Counted from the stretch's first letter, positions 36,517 to 45,292 are shown. The stretch: 64,000 nucleotides of DNA from Lachnospiraceae bacterium (GCA_910575155.1 CAJTDX010000003.1:62001-126000); one strand, 5' to 3'. The notes: generated from the sequence alone by a model not told the origin. Numbers and translations are program-made.

Positions 36517-38045
36517 AAATTATAACATTTGCGGCAATTTATATTGGCTCTTATGAAGTGAGCATGAAAATCTTTGAGATACGTCCCAACCGCAAGCTTC
36601 GTCAGATCGATCATCTGCGCAGCCGGCTGGAGCTGGGGAGGGACGCCTATAACAAGGGGATTATTGGCTATGAGCTGGTGGAAGAGCTTTGCCAGGTTTT
36701 GAAAGAATTTCATTCTGTTATGGAAGGCTACAAAGTAGAGGAGTACAAGGCGTATGCGGGAAATGTGCTGCGCGCGGTGAGCAACGAACCCTTTATTCTG
36801 GATCAGATCCGGCTCCGCACGCATATTAATGTAGATGTGCTCAGCAATTCAGAACACCGTTTTATGAACTACAAGTCTCTGGCGGCAGCGCCTGAATTCC
36901 AGACATTGGTTGAAAAAGGCGCCGTGGTAGCGGATGTAGGCGGCGGAAGTATGCAGATTACACTGTTTCGCAAAGGAACGGCAGTGACAACGCAGCATAT
37001 TGAATTGGGGATTATGCGCATCTGGGAGAAGCTGGCTCAGATTCGCAATATGGTTTCCCATTATGAAACACAGATTCAGGAATTGATTGACAAAGAGCTG
37101 GAAATTTTTAAAAGATTATATCTGTCAGACCAGGAAATCAAGTATGTAATTTTTATGGGGGATTACATCCATGATATGGTGAAGGATTTTTCGAAAAAAG
37201 AGGACGACGGCACGATTGAGACAGAGCGTTTTTTGAAACTTCTGAATAAATGGCATAAGAAATCTCCGGAAGAGCTGTCTATAGAACTGAACCTTTCCAA
37301 TGAAAGAGATCCTCTGATTCTGCCCTCTGTGGTGCTTTATAAACGGCTGACCGAAGAGATGGAAGCGCAATATATCTGGGTGCCCAGCGTCAGGATTACG
37401 GACGGAATTGTGTGTGATTATGCAGAGAAAAGCAAGATGATTCGTTTTGAGCATGATTTTAAAGAAGATGTTCTTGCGGCGTCCAGAAATCTGGCGGAGC
37501 GTTACCAGAGCTATTCCAGACATACAGAAGCAGTGCTTTCCATGTCCACAGCCATTTTTGACGCGATGAAAAAAGTACACGGCATGGGAAAAAGAGAACG
37601 GCTTTTACTGCAGGCTGCGGCCATTCTCCACGACTGCGGCAGATATGTCAGCCTGGTAAATCAGTCAGAATGTTCGTATCAGATTATCATGGCGTCAGAA
37701 ATTATCGGAATGACCCATTTGGAGCGGGAAATTGTGGCGAATACGGTAAAATACAGTTCTTTGCCAATTCATCCCTATGAGAATGTCAAAGATAAGACGA
37801 ATCAGGAAAATTATATGGTTGTTTCGAAACTTATGGCAATTTTAAGGACGGCTAATGCTATGGACCGCAGCCATAAACAGAAATTTAAAAATATCAAAGC
37901 AGTGTTAAAGGGAAGGGAACTGGTAATTACCATTGAGACGGAGGAAAGCGTTGTGCTTGAAAAAGGCCTCTTTTCTTCTTATGCAGATTCCTTCGAAGAA
38001 GTATTCAGCGTTATGCCGAAAATAAAAGAAAAAAGAGTGTTATAG
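36513..38045 (+). CDS. ppx: Ppx/GppA-type exopolyphosphatase with HD domain
   Basis: 510 residues, overlapping the previous gene by ATGA. The actin-like ASKHA fold occupies about residues 1-300, with phosphate loops AAIYIGSYEV (residues 7-16) and VADVGGGSMQI (about 140-150). The C-terminal HD-like domain, about 320-500, has HDCGRYV. The enzyme hydrolyses terminal phosphate of polyphosphate or the 5' phosphate of pppGpp. The usual catalytic-loop sequence is AAIDIGS; here D is Y, a departure that might affect catalysis. ppk follows 13 bp later, so synthesis and degradation of polyphosphate are co-encoded. Confidence 0.9.
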   Translation: MKIITFAAIYIGSYEVSMKIFEIRPNRKLRQIDHLRSRLELGRDAYNKGIIGYELVEELCQVLKEFHSVMEGYKVEEYKAYAGNVLRAVSNEPFILDQIRLRTHINVDVLSNSEHRFMNYKSLAAAPEFQTLVEKGAVVADVGGGSMQITLFRKGTAVTTQHIELGIMRIWEKLAQIRNMVSHYETQIQELIDKELEIFKRLYLSDQEIKYVIFMGDYIHDMVKDFSKKEDDGTIETERFLKLLNKWHKKSPEELSIELNLSNERDPLILPSVVLYKRLTEEMEAQYIWVPSVRITDGIVCDYAEKSKMIRFEHDFKEDVLAASRNLAERYQSYSRHTEAVLSMSTAIFDAMKKVHGMGKRERLLLQAAAILHDCGRYVSLVNQSECSYQIIMASEIIGMTHLEREIVANTVKYSSLPIHPYENVKDKTNQENYMVVSKLMAILRTANAMDRSHKQKFKNIKAVLKGRELVITIETEESVVLEKGLFSSYADSFEEVFSVMPKIKEKRVL

Positions 38046-38058
38046 CAGGAGGTAGGGT

Positions 38059-40191
38059 ATGGAAAAAGAAAAGGATTTTCTCAAACCGGAATATTATGAG
38101 AACCGGGAGCTGAGCTGGCTCAAATTTAACCACCGGGTATTGAATGAAGCGAGGGATAAGTCGATTCCTCTGCTTGAGCGGCTGAAATTTGTCAGTATTA
38201 CATCATCAAATCTGGATGAATTTTTTATGGTGCGTGTTGCTTCCCTCAAAGATATGGTTCATGCAGAATATAAAAAGAAAGATATTGCGGGAATGACGGC
38301 GCAGGAACAGTTAGAAGCCATCAATAAGGATACCAGGGCTTTGGTAGAATTACAGTATTCTACGTATAACCGCTCGCTGCTTCCCCTGCTTCACAACCAG
38401 GGAATTGATATTTTAAGCAGCCATGAAGAGCTGACGGCAGAGCAGGCGGCATATGTGGACCGCTATTTCCAGGAGAATGTATATCCGGTGTTGACGCCTA
38501 TGGCGGTGGACGCCTCCAGGCCGTTTCCTTTGATTCGGAATAAATCTTTAAATATTGCGGCGCTTCTTACGAAGAAGGATGAGAAAAAAGGCGAAATGGA
38601 ATTTGCCACCGTCCAGGTACCTTCTGTTCTTCCCCGATTGGTTCAGATTCCCTCCGGTCAGGAAGGCGTGAAAACGTTCCTGTTGTTAGAGCAGATGATT
38701 GAGCGCAATATTAATCAGTTGTTTTTGAATTATCATGTGCTCTGCGCTTACCCCTATCGGATTATGAGAAATGCGGATCTCAGTATTGATGAAGATGAGG
38801 CGGAGGATTTGCTTCAGGAAATCCAAAAGCAGTTGAAAAGACGCCAGTGGGGCGAGGTAATCCGTTTAGAGGTGGAAGAAAAAATTGATAAGCGTCTGCT
38901 TCGGATTCTGGAGGAAGATTTACATATTGCAGCGGAAGATATTTATAAAATCAGCGGTCCCTTGGATCTGACGTTTTTAATGAAAATGTACGGGATCGAA
39001 GGAGGAGATGAACTGCGTTATCCGCCCTATAAGCCTCAGCGCGTACCGCAGATTACGCCGGGGGAAAATATTTTTGCAGCGATCCGCAAGGGGGATATTT
39101 TACTGCATCACCCCTATCAGACCTTCGATCCGGTAGTCGATTTCATCCGCCAGGCGTCGGTAGATCCCGATGTACTTGCCATCAAGCAGACGCTGTACCG
39201 TGTCAGCGGCAATTCCCCGATCATTGCGTCTCTGGCTCAGGCGGCGGAGAATGGCAAGCAGGTGTCGGTACTGGTGGAGCTGAAAGCGCGTTTTGACGAA
39301 GAAAATAATATCGTCTGGGCGAAGAAGCTGGAAAAGGCGGGCTGCCATGTTATCTACGGACTGGTGGGCTTAAAAACGCACAGTAAGATTGCCCTGGTGG
39401 TGCGCAAGGAAGAAGACGGCATCCGCAGATATGTGCATCTGGGAACCGGAAACTACAATGATTCCACCGCAAAATTATATACCGACCTGGGAATGTTTAC
39501 CTGTTCCGAGGCAATCGGCGAGGATGCTACGGCTGTCTTTAACATGCTTTCCGGTTATTCCGAGCCTCTGTCCTGGAATAAGCTGGTGGTGGCGCCGATC
39601 TGGCTGCGCAAACGTTTCCTGAAAATGATTAAACGTGAGATTAAACATGCGCAGGAGGGAAAGGAAGCGTTTATCAGGGGAAAGATGAACTCTTTGTGCG
39701 ACCGGGATGTGATTGCAGCTTTATATGAGGCGTCCTGCGCAGGCGTAAAGATTGAACTGGTAATCCGCGGAATCTGCTGCTTAAAAGCGGGAGTTCCTGA
39801 AATCAGTGAAAATATTACGGTACATTCCATTGTGGGAAATTTTCTGGAACACAGCCGTATCTTCTGGTTCCACAATGACGGCCAGGAAGAGATCTATATG
39901 GGAAGCGCAGACTGGATGCCCCGTAATCTTGACCGCCGGGTGGAAATTATGTTCCCAATAGAAGATGAAGATCTGATGAACCAGGTGCGTCATGTTCTGG
40001 AAACCCAGCTTGCAGACAACACCAAGGCTCATATTCTGAAAGCAGACGGCAGCTATGAGAAGATTGATAAAAGAGGGAAACGGCTGGTGAATTCTCAGGA
40101 ACAGTTCTGTGAGGAAGCAAAAAGCGCTGTTCCCAAGAAAATCAATATCTATCAGGAACGTGTATTTGTTCCGGAAGAAACGGCGGAATAG
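38059..40191 (+). CDS. ppk: Polyphosphate kinase 1
   Basis: 710 residues, AGGAGG upstream. N-terminal domain begins YENRELSWLKFNHRVLNEA, typical of PPK1. The phospholipase-D-like C-terminal domains include YHPYQTFDPVVDF-type sequence, the autophosphorylated histidine in VGLKTHSKIALV (near residue 441) and HLGTGNYN, and the second conserved histidine near LEHSRIFWF. It reversibly transfers the gamma phosphate of ATP to polyphosphate. It ends in a 40-bp tail-to-tail overlap with the PHP gene on the other strand. Confidence 0.97.
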   Translation: MEKEKDFLKPEYYENRELSWLKFNHRVLNEARDKSIPLLERLKFVSITSSNLDEFFMVRVASLKDMVHAEYKKKDIAGMTAQEQLEAINKDTRALVELQYSTYNRSLLPLLHNQGIDILSSHEELTAEQAAYVDRYFQENVYPVLTPMAVDASRPFPLIRNKSLNIAALLTKKDEKKGEMEFATVQVPSVLPRLVQIPSGQEGVKTFLLLEQMIERNINQLFLNYHVLCAYPYRIMRNADLSIDEDEAEDLLQEIQKQLKRRQWGEVIRLEVEEKIDKRLLRILEEDLHIAAEDIYKISGPLDLTFLMKMYGIEGGDELRYPPYKPQRVPQITPGENIFAAIRKGDILLHHPYQTFDPVVDFIRQASVDPDVLAIKQTLYRVSGNSPIIASLAQAAENGKQVSVLVELKARFDEENNIVWAKKLEKAGCHVIYGLVGLKTHSKIALVVRKEEDGIRRYVHLGTGNYNDSTAKLYTDLGMFTCSEAIGEDATAVFNMLSGYSEPLSWNKLVVAPIWLRKRFLKMIKREIKHAQEGKEAFIRGKMNSLCDRDVIAALYEASCAGVKIELVIRGICCLKAGVPEISENITVHSIVGNFLEHSRIFWFHNDGQEEIYMGSADWMPRNLDRRVEIMFPIEDEDLMNQVRHVLETQLADNTKAHILKADGSYEKIDKRGKRLVNSQEQFCEEAKSAVPKKINIYQERVFVPEETAE

Positions 40192-41039
40192 CGGGATTTT
40201 ATCTGCGCCAGGAGTTCATAGGGGATCTTAAGAGAGCCTCTTCCGCTTCCCAGTTGGATGTGGGGCTTGTTGGCGCCATGGAAATCAGAGCCGCCGCTGA
40301 TCAGCAGATCATATTCCAGAGCCAGTTTTTTCAGATTCCGTTCGTCTCCCGGAGTATTCATGGAATAGACGGCTTCCAGTCCGGTAAGTCCGGCATCCTT
40401 TAACTGCAGGAGAAAGGCGCGCAGCCGTTCCTGATTCATGCGGCACAGAACCGGATGGGCAAAGAAAGCGAGTCCACCTCCCATTTGGATCAGTTTAACG
40501 GCTTCAAAGGGCGTGATTTTTTCTCTGGGAACGTAGCAGCGGCAGTCATCTCCCAGATATTTGGAGAACACGGTTTTTCGATCTTTTACAAAACCGTGTT
40601 CGACCAGATATCTGGCAAAATGCGCGCGGGTGATAACGCTGCCGGGATATTCTTCACAGAGAGCTTCAAGGGTGATGGAAAATCCTTCCTGCTGTAAAAG
40701 CCGTATCATTTTCAGATTCCGTTTTTCTCTTCCATTAATGAAAAAGTTCAGTTGGGAAAGGAATTTCTGATTGGTTTCCTCTATAAAATAGCCCAGAATG
40801 TGGACTTCCTGATGTTCATAATCGGTAGAAAGTTCAATACCGGGCACAAGTTCCAGTCCCAGGCTGCGGGCCAGGGGGCGTGCTCTGGCAATGCCGCAGA
40901 CCGTGTCGTGGTCGGTCAGGGCGATGGCGGACAGTCCGCGTTCTTTGGCGTGGTACATCAGTTCTTCCGGCGTCAGGGTTCCGTCGGAACAGGTGGAATG
41001 GGTATGCAGGTCGATAAGTTTATCTGAATATTCTGACAT
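40152..41039 (-). CDS. PHP-domain phosphoesterase (RNase AM / TrpH-like)
   Basis: 295 residues on the minus strand, AAGGAG upstream of the ATG at 41039. PHP metal ligands: DLHTHSTCSDGTLTPEEL, ALTDHDTV, GIELS and the C-terminal SGGSDFHG. The family includes 3',5'-nucleoside bisphosphate phosphatase and 5'-3' RNase AM (E. coli YciV). A role in RNA 5'-end trimming or pAp removal is likely by homology. Its last 40 bp are antisense to the end of ppk, so the two coding regions share DNA in opposite directions, and their mRNAs overlap. Confidence 0.88.
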   Translation of the reverse strand: MSEYSDKLIDLHTHSTCSDGTLTPEELMYHAKERGLSAIALTDHDTVCGIARARPLARSLGLELVPGIELSTDYEHQEVHILGYFIEETNQKFLSQLNFFINGREKRNLKMIRLLQQEGFSITLEALCEEYPGSVITRAHFARYLVEHGFVKDRKTVFSKYLGDDCRCYVPREKITPFEAVKLIQMGGGLAFFAHPVLCRMNQERLRAFLLQLKDAGLTGLEAVYSMNTPGDERNLKKLALEYDLLISGGSDFHGANKPHIQLGSGRGSLKIPYELLAQIKSRYSAVSSGTNTRS

Positions 41040-41165
41040 AATAACTCCTTTTTGATGAAATGCGGATCGTTACAGTATCATAAGTTAGTCTAACAGAAGT
41101 ATGGCTGTTTGGAAAGAATAAGATTTGGATAACAGAAATTCAAATAAAAGCTTGACGCAGGCGGG

Positions 41166-41230
41166 GAAATATGATAAAGTAACAACGTTGTGAGCAGGAA
41201 AATACGATAAAGCAACAACATTGTAAGCAG
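41166..41230 (+). repeat. Tandem duplication in the infC leader
   Basis: Two adjacent copies of a 32-33 bp unit (41166-41197 and 41198-41230) of the form GAAA-TA-GATAAAG-AACAAC-TTGT-AGCAG. They differ at a few positions (for example GTAACAACG against GCAACAACA). The first copy contains the candidate -10 element, so the duplication may have copied a promoter element. Confidence 0.75.
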
Positions 41231-41331
41231 AAAACAAAGCAGAGTATCCACTCTCACCTTAGCACAAAGGCGTGACTAACGGTTTATATTCGGAATACGG
41301 CATTTTGTGCTGTAAGTTTATCTGGAGTATG

Positions 41332-41361
41332 AAGTGGATGGTCTGTCTGTCCACTTTTTTT
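41332..41361 (+). terminator. Leader terminator (attenuator) upstream of infC
   Basis: Stem AAGTGGA (41332-41338) with TCCACTT (41350-41356), then TTTTT. Being inside the leader and 70 bp before the infC start, it is a candidate conditional terminator controlled by L20 or IF3-operon structure. Confidence 0.75.
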
Positions 41362-41431
41362 GATGCAGTTGTTTGTGAACACAATCTGCAGGCGGCTGTG
41401 TTGTGAAATTAATTTTTGGAGGTGTAAGACC

Positions 41432-41938
41432 ATTAGTGATTTAATGATTAATGAACAAATCAAGGATAAGGAAGTTCGTCTGATTGGCCAGGACGGAGAG
41501 CAGCTTGGCATTATGTCCACACGGGAAGCCATGAAGCTTGCTCAGGAAGCAGAGCTTGATCTGGTAAAGATTGCTCCGGGAGCAAAACCCCCTGTATGTA
41601 AGATAATTGATTACGGCAAGTACAGGTATGAGCTTATAAGAAAAGAAAAAGAAGCCAAAAAGAAACAGAAAACTGTTGAGATCAAGGAAATCCGTTTGTC
41701 ACCGAATATTGAGACCAATGATCTCAATACCAAAATTAATGCAGCAAAGAAGTTTATTTCAAAAGGCAATAAGGTGAAAATCACCTTACGCTTCCGCGGC
41801 AGAGAAATGGCGCATATGCAGAGCAGCAAACATATCCTGGATGATTTTGCCCGGGAGCTGGAAGAGATCGCCACCGTGGAGAAGGCGCCGAAACTGGAAG
41901 GACGCAGCATGAGTATTGTGCTGACTGAGAAGAAATAA
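41432..41938 (+). CDS. infC: Translation initiation factor IF-3, AUU start
   Basis: 168 residues starting at ATT (41432), 9 nt after the strong ribosome site GGAGG (41418-41422). The frame is open further upstream to 41360 but that part lies in the leader and terminator. ISDLMINEQIKDKEVRLIG is the usual IF-3 N-terminus, and the ATT codon is conserved in infC because IF-3 discriminates against non-canonical starts and so limits its own synthesis. The C-terminal domain ends EGRSMSIVL. L35 and L20 genes follow, as in most bacteria. Confidence 0.95.
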   Translation: MSDLMINEQIKDKEVRLIGQDGEQLGIMSTREAMKLAQEAELDLVKIAPGAKPPVCKIIDYGKYRYELIRKEKEAKKKQKTVEIKEIRLSPNIETNDLNTKINAAKKFISKGNKVKITLRFRGREMAHMQSSKHILDDFARELEEIATVEKAPKLEGRSMSIVLTEKK

Positions 41939-41962
41939 CTGGATGTTAAGGAGGAACTAAAA

Positions 41963-42160
41963 ATGCCAAAGGTTAAAACAAGCAGAGCAGCAGCAAAACG
42001 TTTCAAGAAGACTGGAACTGGTAAGTTGAAAAGAAATAAAGCATACAAAAGCCATATCTTAACCAAGAAGTCTGCAAAGAGAAAGAGAAATCTGAGAAAA
42101 TCGGCGATTACAGATGCTGCTAACGTTAAGAATATGAAGAAGATTTTACCGTATTTGTAA
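41963..42160 (+). CDS. rpmI: Ribosomal protein bL35
   Basis: 65 residues, AAGGAGG upstream. [20 protein letters not shown] is the standard N-terminus; rich in Lys/Arg. It lies in the infC-rpmI-rplT operon, 24 bp after infC. Confidence 0.98.
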   Translation: MPKVKTSRAAAKRFKKTGTGKLKRNKAYKSHILTKKSAKRKRNLRKSAITDAANVKNMKKILPYL

Positions 42161-42186
42161 GATTGAGTTAAGGAGGAATATAAGTC

Positions 42187-42543
42187 ATGGCAAGAATTAA
42201 AGGCGGTTTGAATGCGAAAAAGAAGCATAACAGAGTATTAAAACTGGCAAAAGGATACAGAGGAGCGCGCTCCAAGCAGTACAGAGTGGCTAAGCAGTCT
42301 GTTATGAGAGCTTTAACAAGTTCTTATGCGGGCAGAAAGCAGAGAAAGAGACAGTTCAGACAGCTTTGGATTGCACGTATCAATGCAGCGGCAAGAATGA
42401 ACGGTCTTTCATACAGTAAGTTCATGTACGGTTTGAAGCTGGCAGGCGTTGAAGTGAACCGCAAGATGCTGGCAGAGATGGCAGTGAATGATGCTGAAGG
42501 ATTTGCAGCTTTGGCGAAACTGGCACAGGCAAAAACAGTTTAA
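42187..42543 (+). CDS. rplT: Ribosomal protein bL20
   Basis: 118 residues, AAGGAGG upstream. [30 protein letters not shown] (in parts) and the C-terminal globular domain are complete. Early 50S assembly protein and, in Firmicutes, repressor of its own operon through the leader. No strong terminator separates it from the tRNA promoter that begins 31 bp later. Confidence 0.98.
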   Translation: MARIKGGLNAKKKHNRVLKLAKGYRGARSKQYRVAKQSVMRALTSSYAGRKQRKRQFRQLWIARINAAARMNGLSYSKFMYGLKLAGVEVNRKMLAEMAVNDAEGFAALAKLAQAKTV

Positions 42544-42573
42544 TAAAAAAATAAATAAGTTTTAAAAAAGTAC

Positions 42574-42602
42574 TTGACTTTCTCGAACCTGGCATGTATA
42601 AT
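42574..42602 (+). promoter_or_regulatory. Promoter of tRNA-Glu
   Basis: TTGACT (42574-42579), 17-bp spacer, TATAAT (42597-42602), 36 bp before the mature tRNA 5' end. Confidence 0.9.
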
Positions 42603-42638
42603 AAACATGTTGAGTTCGAGAGAACAAGATAAAGATAA

Positions 42639-42710
42639 GGCTCGTTGGTCAAGCGGTTAAGACGCCGCCCTCTCACGGCGGAAACAGGGGTTCGATTCCC
42701 CTACGAGCTG
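42639..42710 (+). tRNA. tRNA-Glu (anticodon CTC)
   Basis: Acceptor GGCTCGT (42639-42645) with ACGAGCT (42703-42709), ending in G-T at position 1-72, and discriminator G. Anticodon stem CCGCC / GGCGG with the loop CTCTCAC, anticodon CTC. T-loop arm CAGGGGTTCGATTCCCCT gives the standard GTTCGAT. CCA is not encoded. It has its own promoter and terminator. Confidence 0.93.
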
Positions 42711-42742
42711 TCAGCTATGAATTGAATAGCCCAACCCGAAAT

Positions 42743-42785
42743 ATACTGGAAACCTTGTTTTTATACGGTTTGCAGTATTTTTTTA
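42743..42785 (+). terminator. Terminator after tRNA-Glu
   Basis: Stem ATACTGGAAACC (42743-42754) with GGTTTGCAGTAT (42767-42778), one mismatch, then a run of T. Confidence 0.88.
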
Positions 42786-42789
42786 TTTT

Positions 42790-42960
42790 TAAAATAAAAA
42801 ACAATGATCGCACTGCGACGGAACAGAAATATGCGCACTCGCACAAGAGGTAAAATATTGCTTCGCAATTGTGCTCGGCGCGCAAAGTGTTCAGGCCCCT
42901 CATGAGTGAGGGGGTAGGGGAGCTGAAGTGGGCCTGCCCACTTTGTTCCTGTGTGCAGGC
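42790..42960. repeat. Dispersed structured intergenic repeat, copy D
   Basis: Distal half resembles the elements at 55333-55510 and 57735-57915: GCGCGCAAAGTG...CAGGCCC (from 42878), an internal CCCCTCATGAGTGAGGGG hairpin, and GGGCCTGCCCACTTTG (42930-42945), then TTC. The outer arms CAAAGTG/CACTTTG and CAGGCCC/GGGCCTG pair. It follows the tRNA-Glu terminator. Within the 592 bp between rplT and rimP this and the tRNA are the only large features I see. Confidence 0.6.
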
Positions 42961-42978
42961 ATCCCAATGAAGTTTTCC

Positions 42979-43062
42979 TTGCTTTTCCCGGTATTAAGTG
43001 CTATCATGTATATGATAACTAGATAAATTCAGACTTGAGAGTGGGTAAAAGCCCACTCTCAA
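42979..43062 (+). promoter_or_regulatory. rimP-nusA operon promoter and leader hairpin
   Basis: TTGCTT (42979-42984), 17-bp spacer, TATCAT (43002-43007) is a candidate promoter. Soon after lies the hairpin TTGAGAGTGGG (43035-43045) / CCCACTCTCAA (43052-43062), a perfect 11-bp stem with a 6-nt loop followed by TTTT. A GAGAGTGGG/CCCACTCTC leader hairpin at this position is recurrent upstream of rimP in many bacteria. It may attenuate the operon that encodes NusA itself. Confidence 0.75.
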
Positions 43063-43134
43063 TTTTATGTGCAGGCGGATACTTGTCCAGAAAAGCAGAA
43101 GATCAGCAAAGGACAGAGAAGGAAGGTGTAGCAA

Positions 43135-43602
43135 ATGTCAAGAAGAGAAATATATGAACAAAAAACAGAGGAATTGCTGATACCAATTATAGAGGAGCAG
43201 CAGTTTGAGCTGGTGGATGTAGAATATGTGAAGGAAGGCGGAACCTGGTATCTGCGTGCCTATATAGATAAAGAGGGCGGAATAACCGTGGATGACTGTG
43301 AAATGGTCAGCAGAAGGATGAGCCAGCTTCTGGATGAAACAGATTTCATAGAAGAATCTTATATTTTTGAAGTGAGTTCCCCGGGACTTGGCAGACCTTT
43401 GAAAAAAGAAAAAGATTATGTCAGGAGTATGGGAAAAGAGATAGAGATTCGCACGTACCGCGCCATCAATAAAGAAAAAGAGTTTTATGGAATATTGAAA
43501 TCTTTTGATGAGTCCACCGTAACCATTGAAATGGAAGATGAGACAGAGATGGTTTTTGCAAAATCGGAGATTGCATTGATTCGTCTGGCTTTTGATTTTT
43601 AA
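43135..43602 (+). CDS. rimP: Ribosome maturation factor RimP
   Basis: 155 residues, GAAGG upstream. Two-domain 30S assembly factor; ELVDVEYVKEGGTWYLRAYIDKEGGITVDDC (in parts) and VSSPGLGRPLK are diagnostic. First gene of the nusA-infB operon. Confidence 0.96.
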   Translation: MSRREIYEQKTEELLIPIIEEQQFELVDVEYVKEGGTWYLRAYIDKEGGITVDDCEMVSRRMSQLLDETDFIEESYIFEVSSPGLGRPLKKEKDYVRSMGKEIEIRTYRAINKEKEFYGILKSFDESTVTIEMEDETEMVFAKSEIALIRLAFDF

Positions 43603-43644
43603 AATGCGTCAAATAACAGAATAACTATTCAGGAGGATAAAAAA

Positions 43645-45027
43645 ATGAACAATGAGTTATTAGAAGCGTTAAATATATTAGAAAAGGAAAAGGATATCAG
43701 TAAAGATACTTTGCTGGAAGCCATTGAAAATTCACTGATCACCGCCTGCAAAAACCATTTCGGGAAATCTGACAACATCCGAGTGGATATGAATCCTGAG
43801 ACCTGCGAATTTCATGTATACGCAGCAAAGACCGTTGTAGAAGAAGTCGAAGACGAAGTGATGGAAATCAGCCTTGGCAATGCAAGGATGATTGATTCCA
43901 AATACAATCTGGGGGATGTTGTGAATATTGAGGTTAAGTCCAAAGAGTTTGGACGGATTGCCACTCAGAATGCCAAAAACGTAATCCTGCAGAAAATCCG
44001 CGAGGAAGAACGCAAGGTATTGTTTGACCAGTATTATGGAAAAGAGAAAGATGTGGTAACGGGCATTGTCCAGCGGTATGTGGGAAGGAATATCAGCATT
44101 AATCTGGGTAAGGTGGATGCTGTCCTGAGCGAAAATGAACAGGTGAAGGGCGAAGTATTTCAGCCCACAGAGCGTATCAAGCTCTATATCCTGGAAGTGA
44201 AATCTACTTCGAAAGGGCCTAAAATTCTCGTATCCAGAACACATCCGGAATTGGTAAAGCGTCTTTTTGAGTCAGAAGTGACGGAGGTAAAGGACGGAAT
44301 TGTGGAAATAAAGAGTATTTCCAGAGAGCCGGGAAGCAGAACGAAGATTGCTGTATGGAGCAATGACCCTGATGTAGATCCGGTGGGGGCCTGCGTTGGT
44401 ATGAATGGCGCCAGAGTCAATGCGATTGTCAATGAACTGCGCGGAGAGAAAATTGATATTATCAACTGGAGTGACAATGCGGCAATGCTGATAGAAAATG
44501 CTTTAAGTCCGGCAAAAGTTATTTCTGTAATTGCCGATGCGGAGGAGAAGACTGCTAAAGTGGTAGTTCCCGATTATCAATTGTCACTTGCCATTGGAAA
44601 AGAGGGGCAGAATGCCCGCCTTGCCGCAAGGCTTACTGGTTTTAAAATTGATATAAAGAGTGAAACTCAGGCAAGAGAAGCCGGAGATTTCATGGATTAT
44701 GAAAATGATTACGAAGAATATGAGGAAGACGATTATTCAGACGATTATGCCGGAGACTATGAAGAAGCGTCGGAGGACGGTTATGCCGGAGACTATGAAG
44801 AAGCGTCGGAAGACGGTTATGCCGGAGATTATGAAGAAGCGTCGGAGGACGGTTATGCCGGAGATTATGATGAAGTTTCGGAAGATGATTATACCGGGGA
44901 CTATGAAGAAGCGTCAGAAGACAGTTATGCCGGAGATTATGATGAAGTTCCAAAGGAAAATTATGCAGAACTAAACGAAGAGCCGCTTTCCAAAGAATCC
45001 ACAGGTCAGGGGGAATCCGATGAATAA
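43645..45027 (+). CDS. nusA: Transcription factor NusA with repetitive acidic tail
   Basis: 460 residues. N-terminal RNA polymerase-binding domain (about 1-130), S1 (about 135-200), KH1 and KH2 (about 230-345; SKGPKILVSRTHPELVKRLF, GACVGMNGARVNAIVNELRGEKIDII in parts). It controls pausing, termination and antitermination. The last 100 residues are unusual: six 12-residue acidic repeats of the type YAGDYEEASEDG/DYDEVSEDD, encoded by 36-bp DNA repeats. Firmicute NusA usually ends after KH2 (about 370 residues). The tail resembles in charge the acidic repeats of E. coli NusA but not its sequence. The gene overlaps rnpM by 8 bp. Confidence 0.95.
   Translation: MNNELLEALNILEKEKDISKDTLLEAIENSLITACKNHFGKSDNIRVDMNPETCEFHVYAAKTVVEEVEDEVMEISLGNARMIDSKYNLGDVVNIEVKSKEFGRIATQNAKNVILQKIREEERKVLFDQYYGKEKDVVTGIVQRYVGRNISINLGKVDAVLSENEQVKGEVFQPTERIKLYILEVKSTSKGPKILVSRTHPELVKRLFESEVTEVKDGIVEIKSISREPGSRTKIAVWSNDPDVDPVGACVGMNGARVNAIVNELRGEKIDIINWSDNAAMLIENALSPAKVISVIADAEEKTAKVVVPDYQLSLAIGKEGQNARLAARLTGFKIDIKSETQAREAGDFMDYENDYEEYEEDDYSDDYAGDYEEASEDGYAGDYEEASEDGYAGDYEEASEDGYAGDYDEVSEDDYTGDYEEASEDSYAGDYDEVPKENYAELNEEPLSKESTGQGESDE
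44743..44958 (+). repeat. 36-bp tandem repeats inside nusA
   Basis: Six in-frame units of 36 bp (44743, 44779, 44815, 44851, 44887, 44923), each encoding 12 residues with YAGDYEEASEDG-type sequence. Units 1-3 are nearly identical in DNA, so copy number may change by slippage without a frameshift. Confidence 0.9.
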
Positions 45028-45292
45028 AAAAATCCCAATGCGTCAGTGTGTGGGCTGCGGAGAGATGAAAAGCAAAAAGGAGCTGCTTCGCATTATCAAG
45101 AACGCAGAAAATGAAATTTTTCTGGATATAACAGGAAAAAAGAATGGCAGAGGGGCATATATATGTCCGAATGGAGAATGCCTTGCACGGGCGATAAAGA
45201 CCAGAGGTTTGGAACGTTCTTTGAAAACTGCCATACCAAAAGAAGTGATTGAGACTTTGGCAAAGGAGATGGAAACAGTTGCAGAACGATAG
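45020..45292 (+). CDS. rnpM: RnpM/YlxR RNA-binding protein
   Basis: 90 residues, overlapping nusA by 8 bp. PMRQCVGCGEMKSKKELLRI is the YlxR signature, with GRGAYICPNGECLARA. In Bacillus subtilis the homologue binds RNase P RNA. Position between nusA and ylxQ is universal in Firmicutes. Confidence 0.95.
   Translation: MNKKIPMRQCVGCGEMKSKKELLRIIKNAENEIFLDITGKKNGRGAYICPNGECLARAIKTRGLERSLKTAIPKEVIETLAKEMETVAER

Larger units (their letters stand above)
41152..41431 (+). promoter_or_regulatory. infC-rpmI-rplT leader (L20-leader-like attenuator)
   Basis: About 280 bp without a gene ahead of infC. A promoter candidate is TTGACG (41152-41157) with TAAAGT (41175-41180), spacer 17. A conserved-looking structured block TCCACTCTCACCTTAGC (from about 41247) follows and then a terminator hairpin at 41332-41361. 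After it come sequences that could form the antiterminator up to the infC ribosome site. In Firmicutes L20 represses this operon by binding such a leader. The identity as L20 leader is by position and layout; a covariance-model search would be decisive. Confidence 0.65.
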
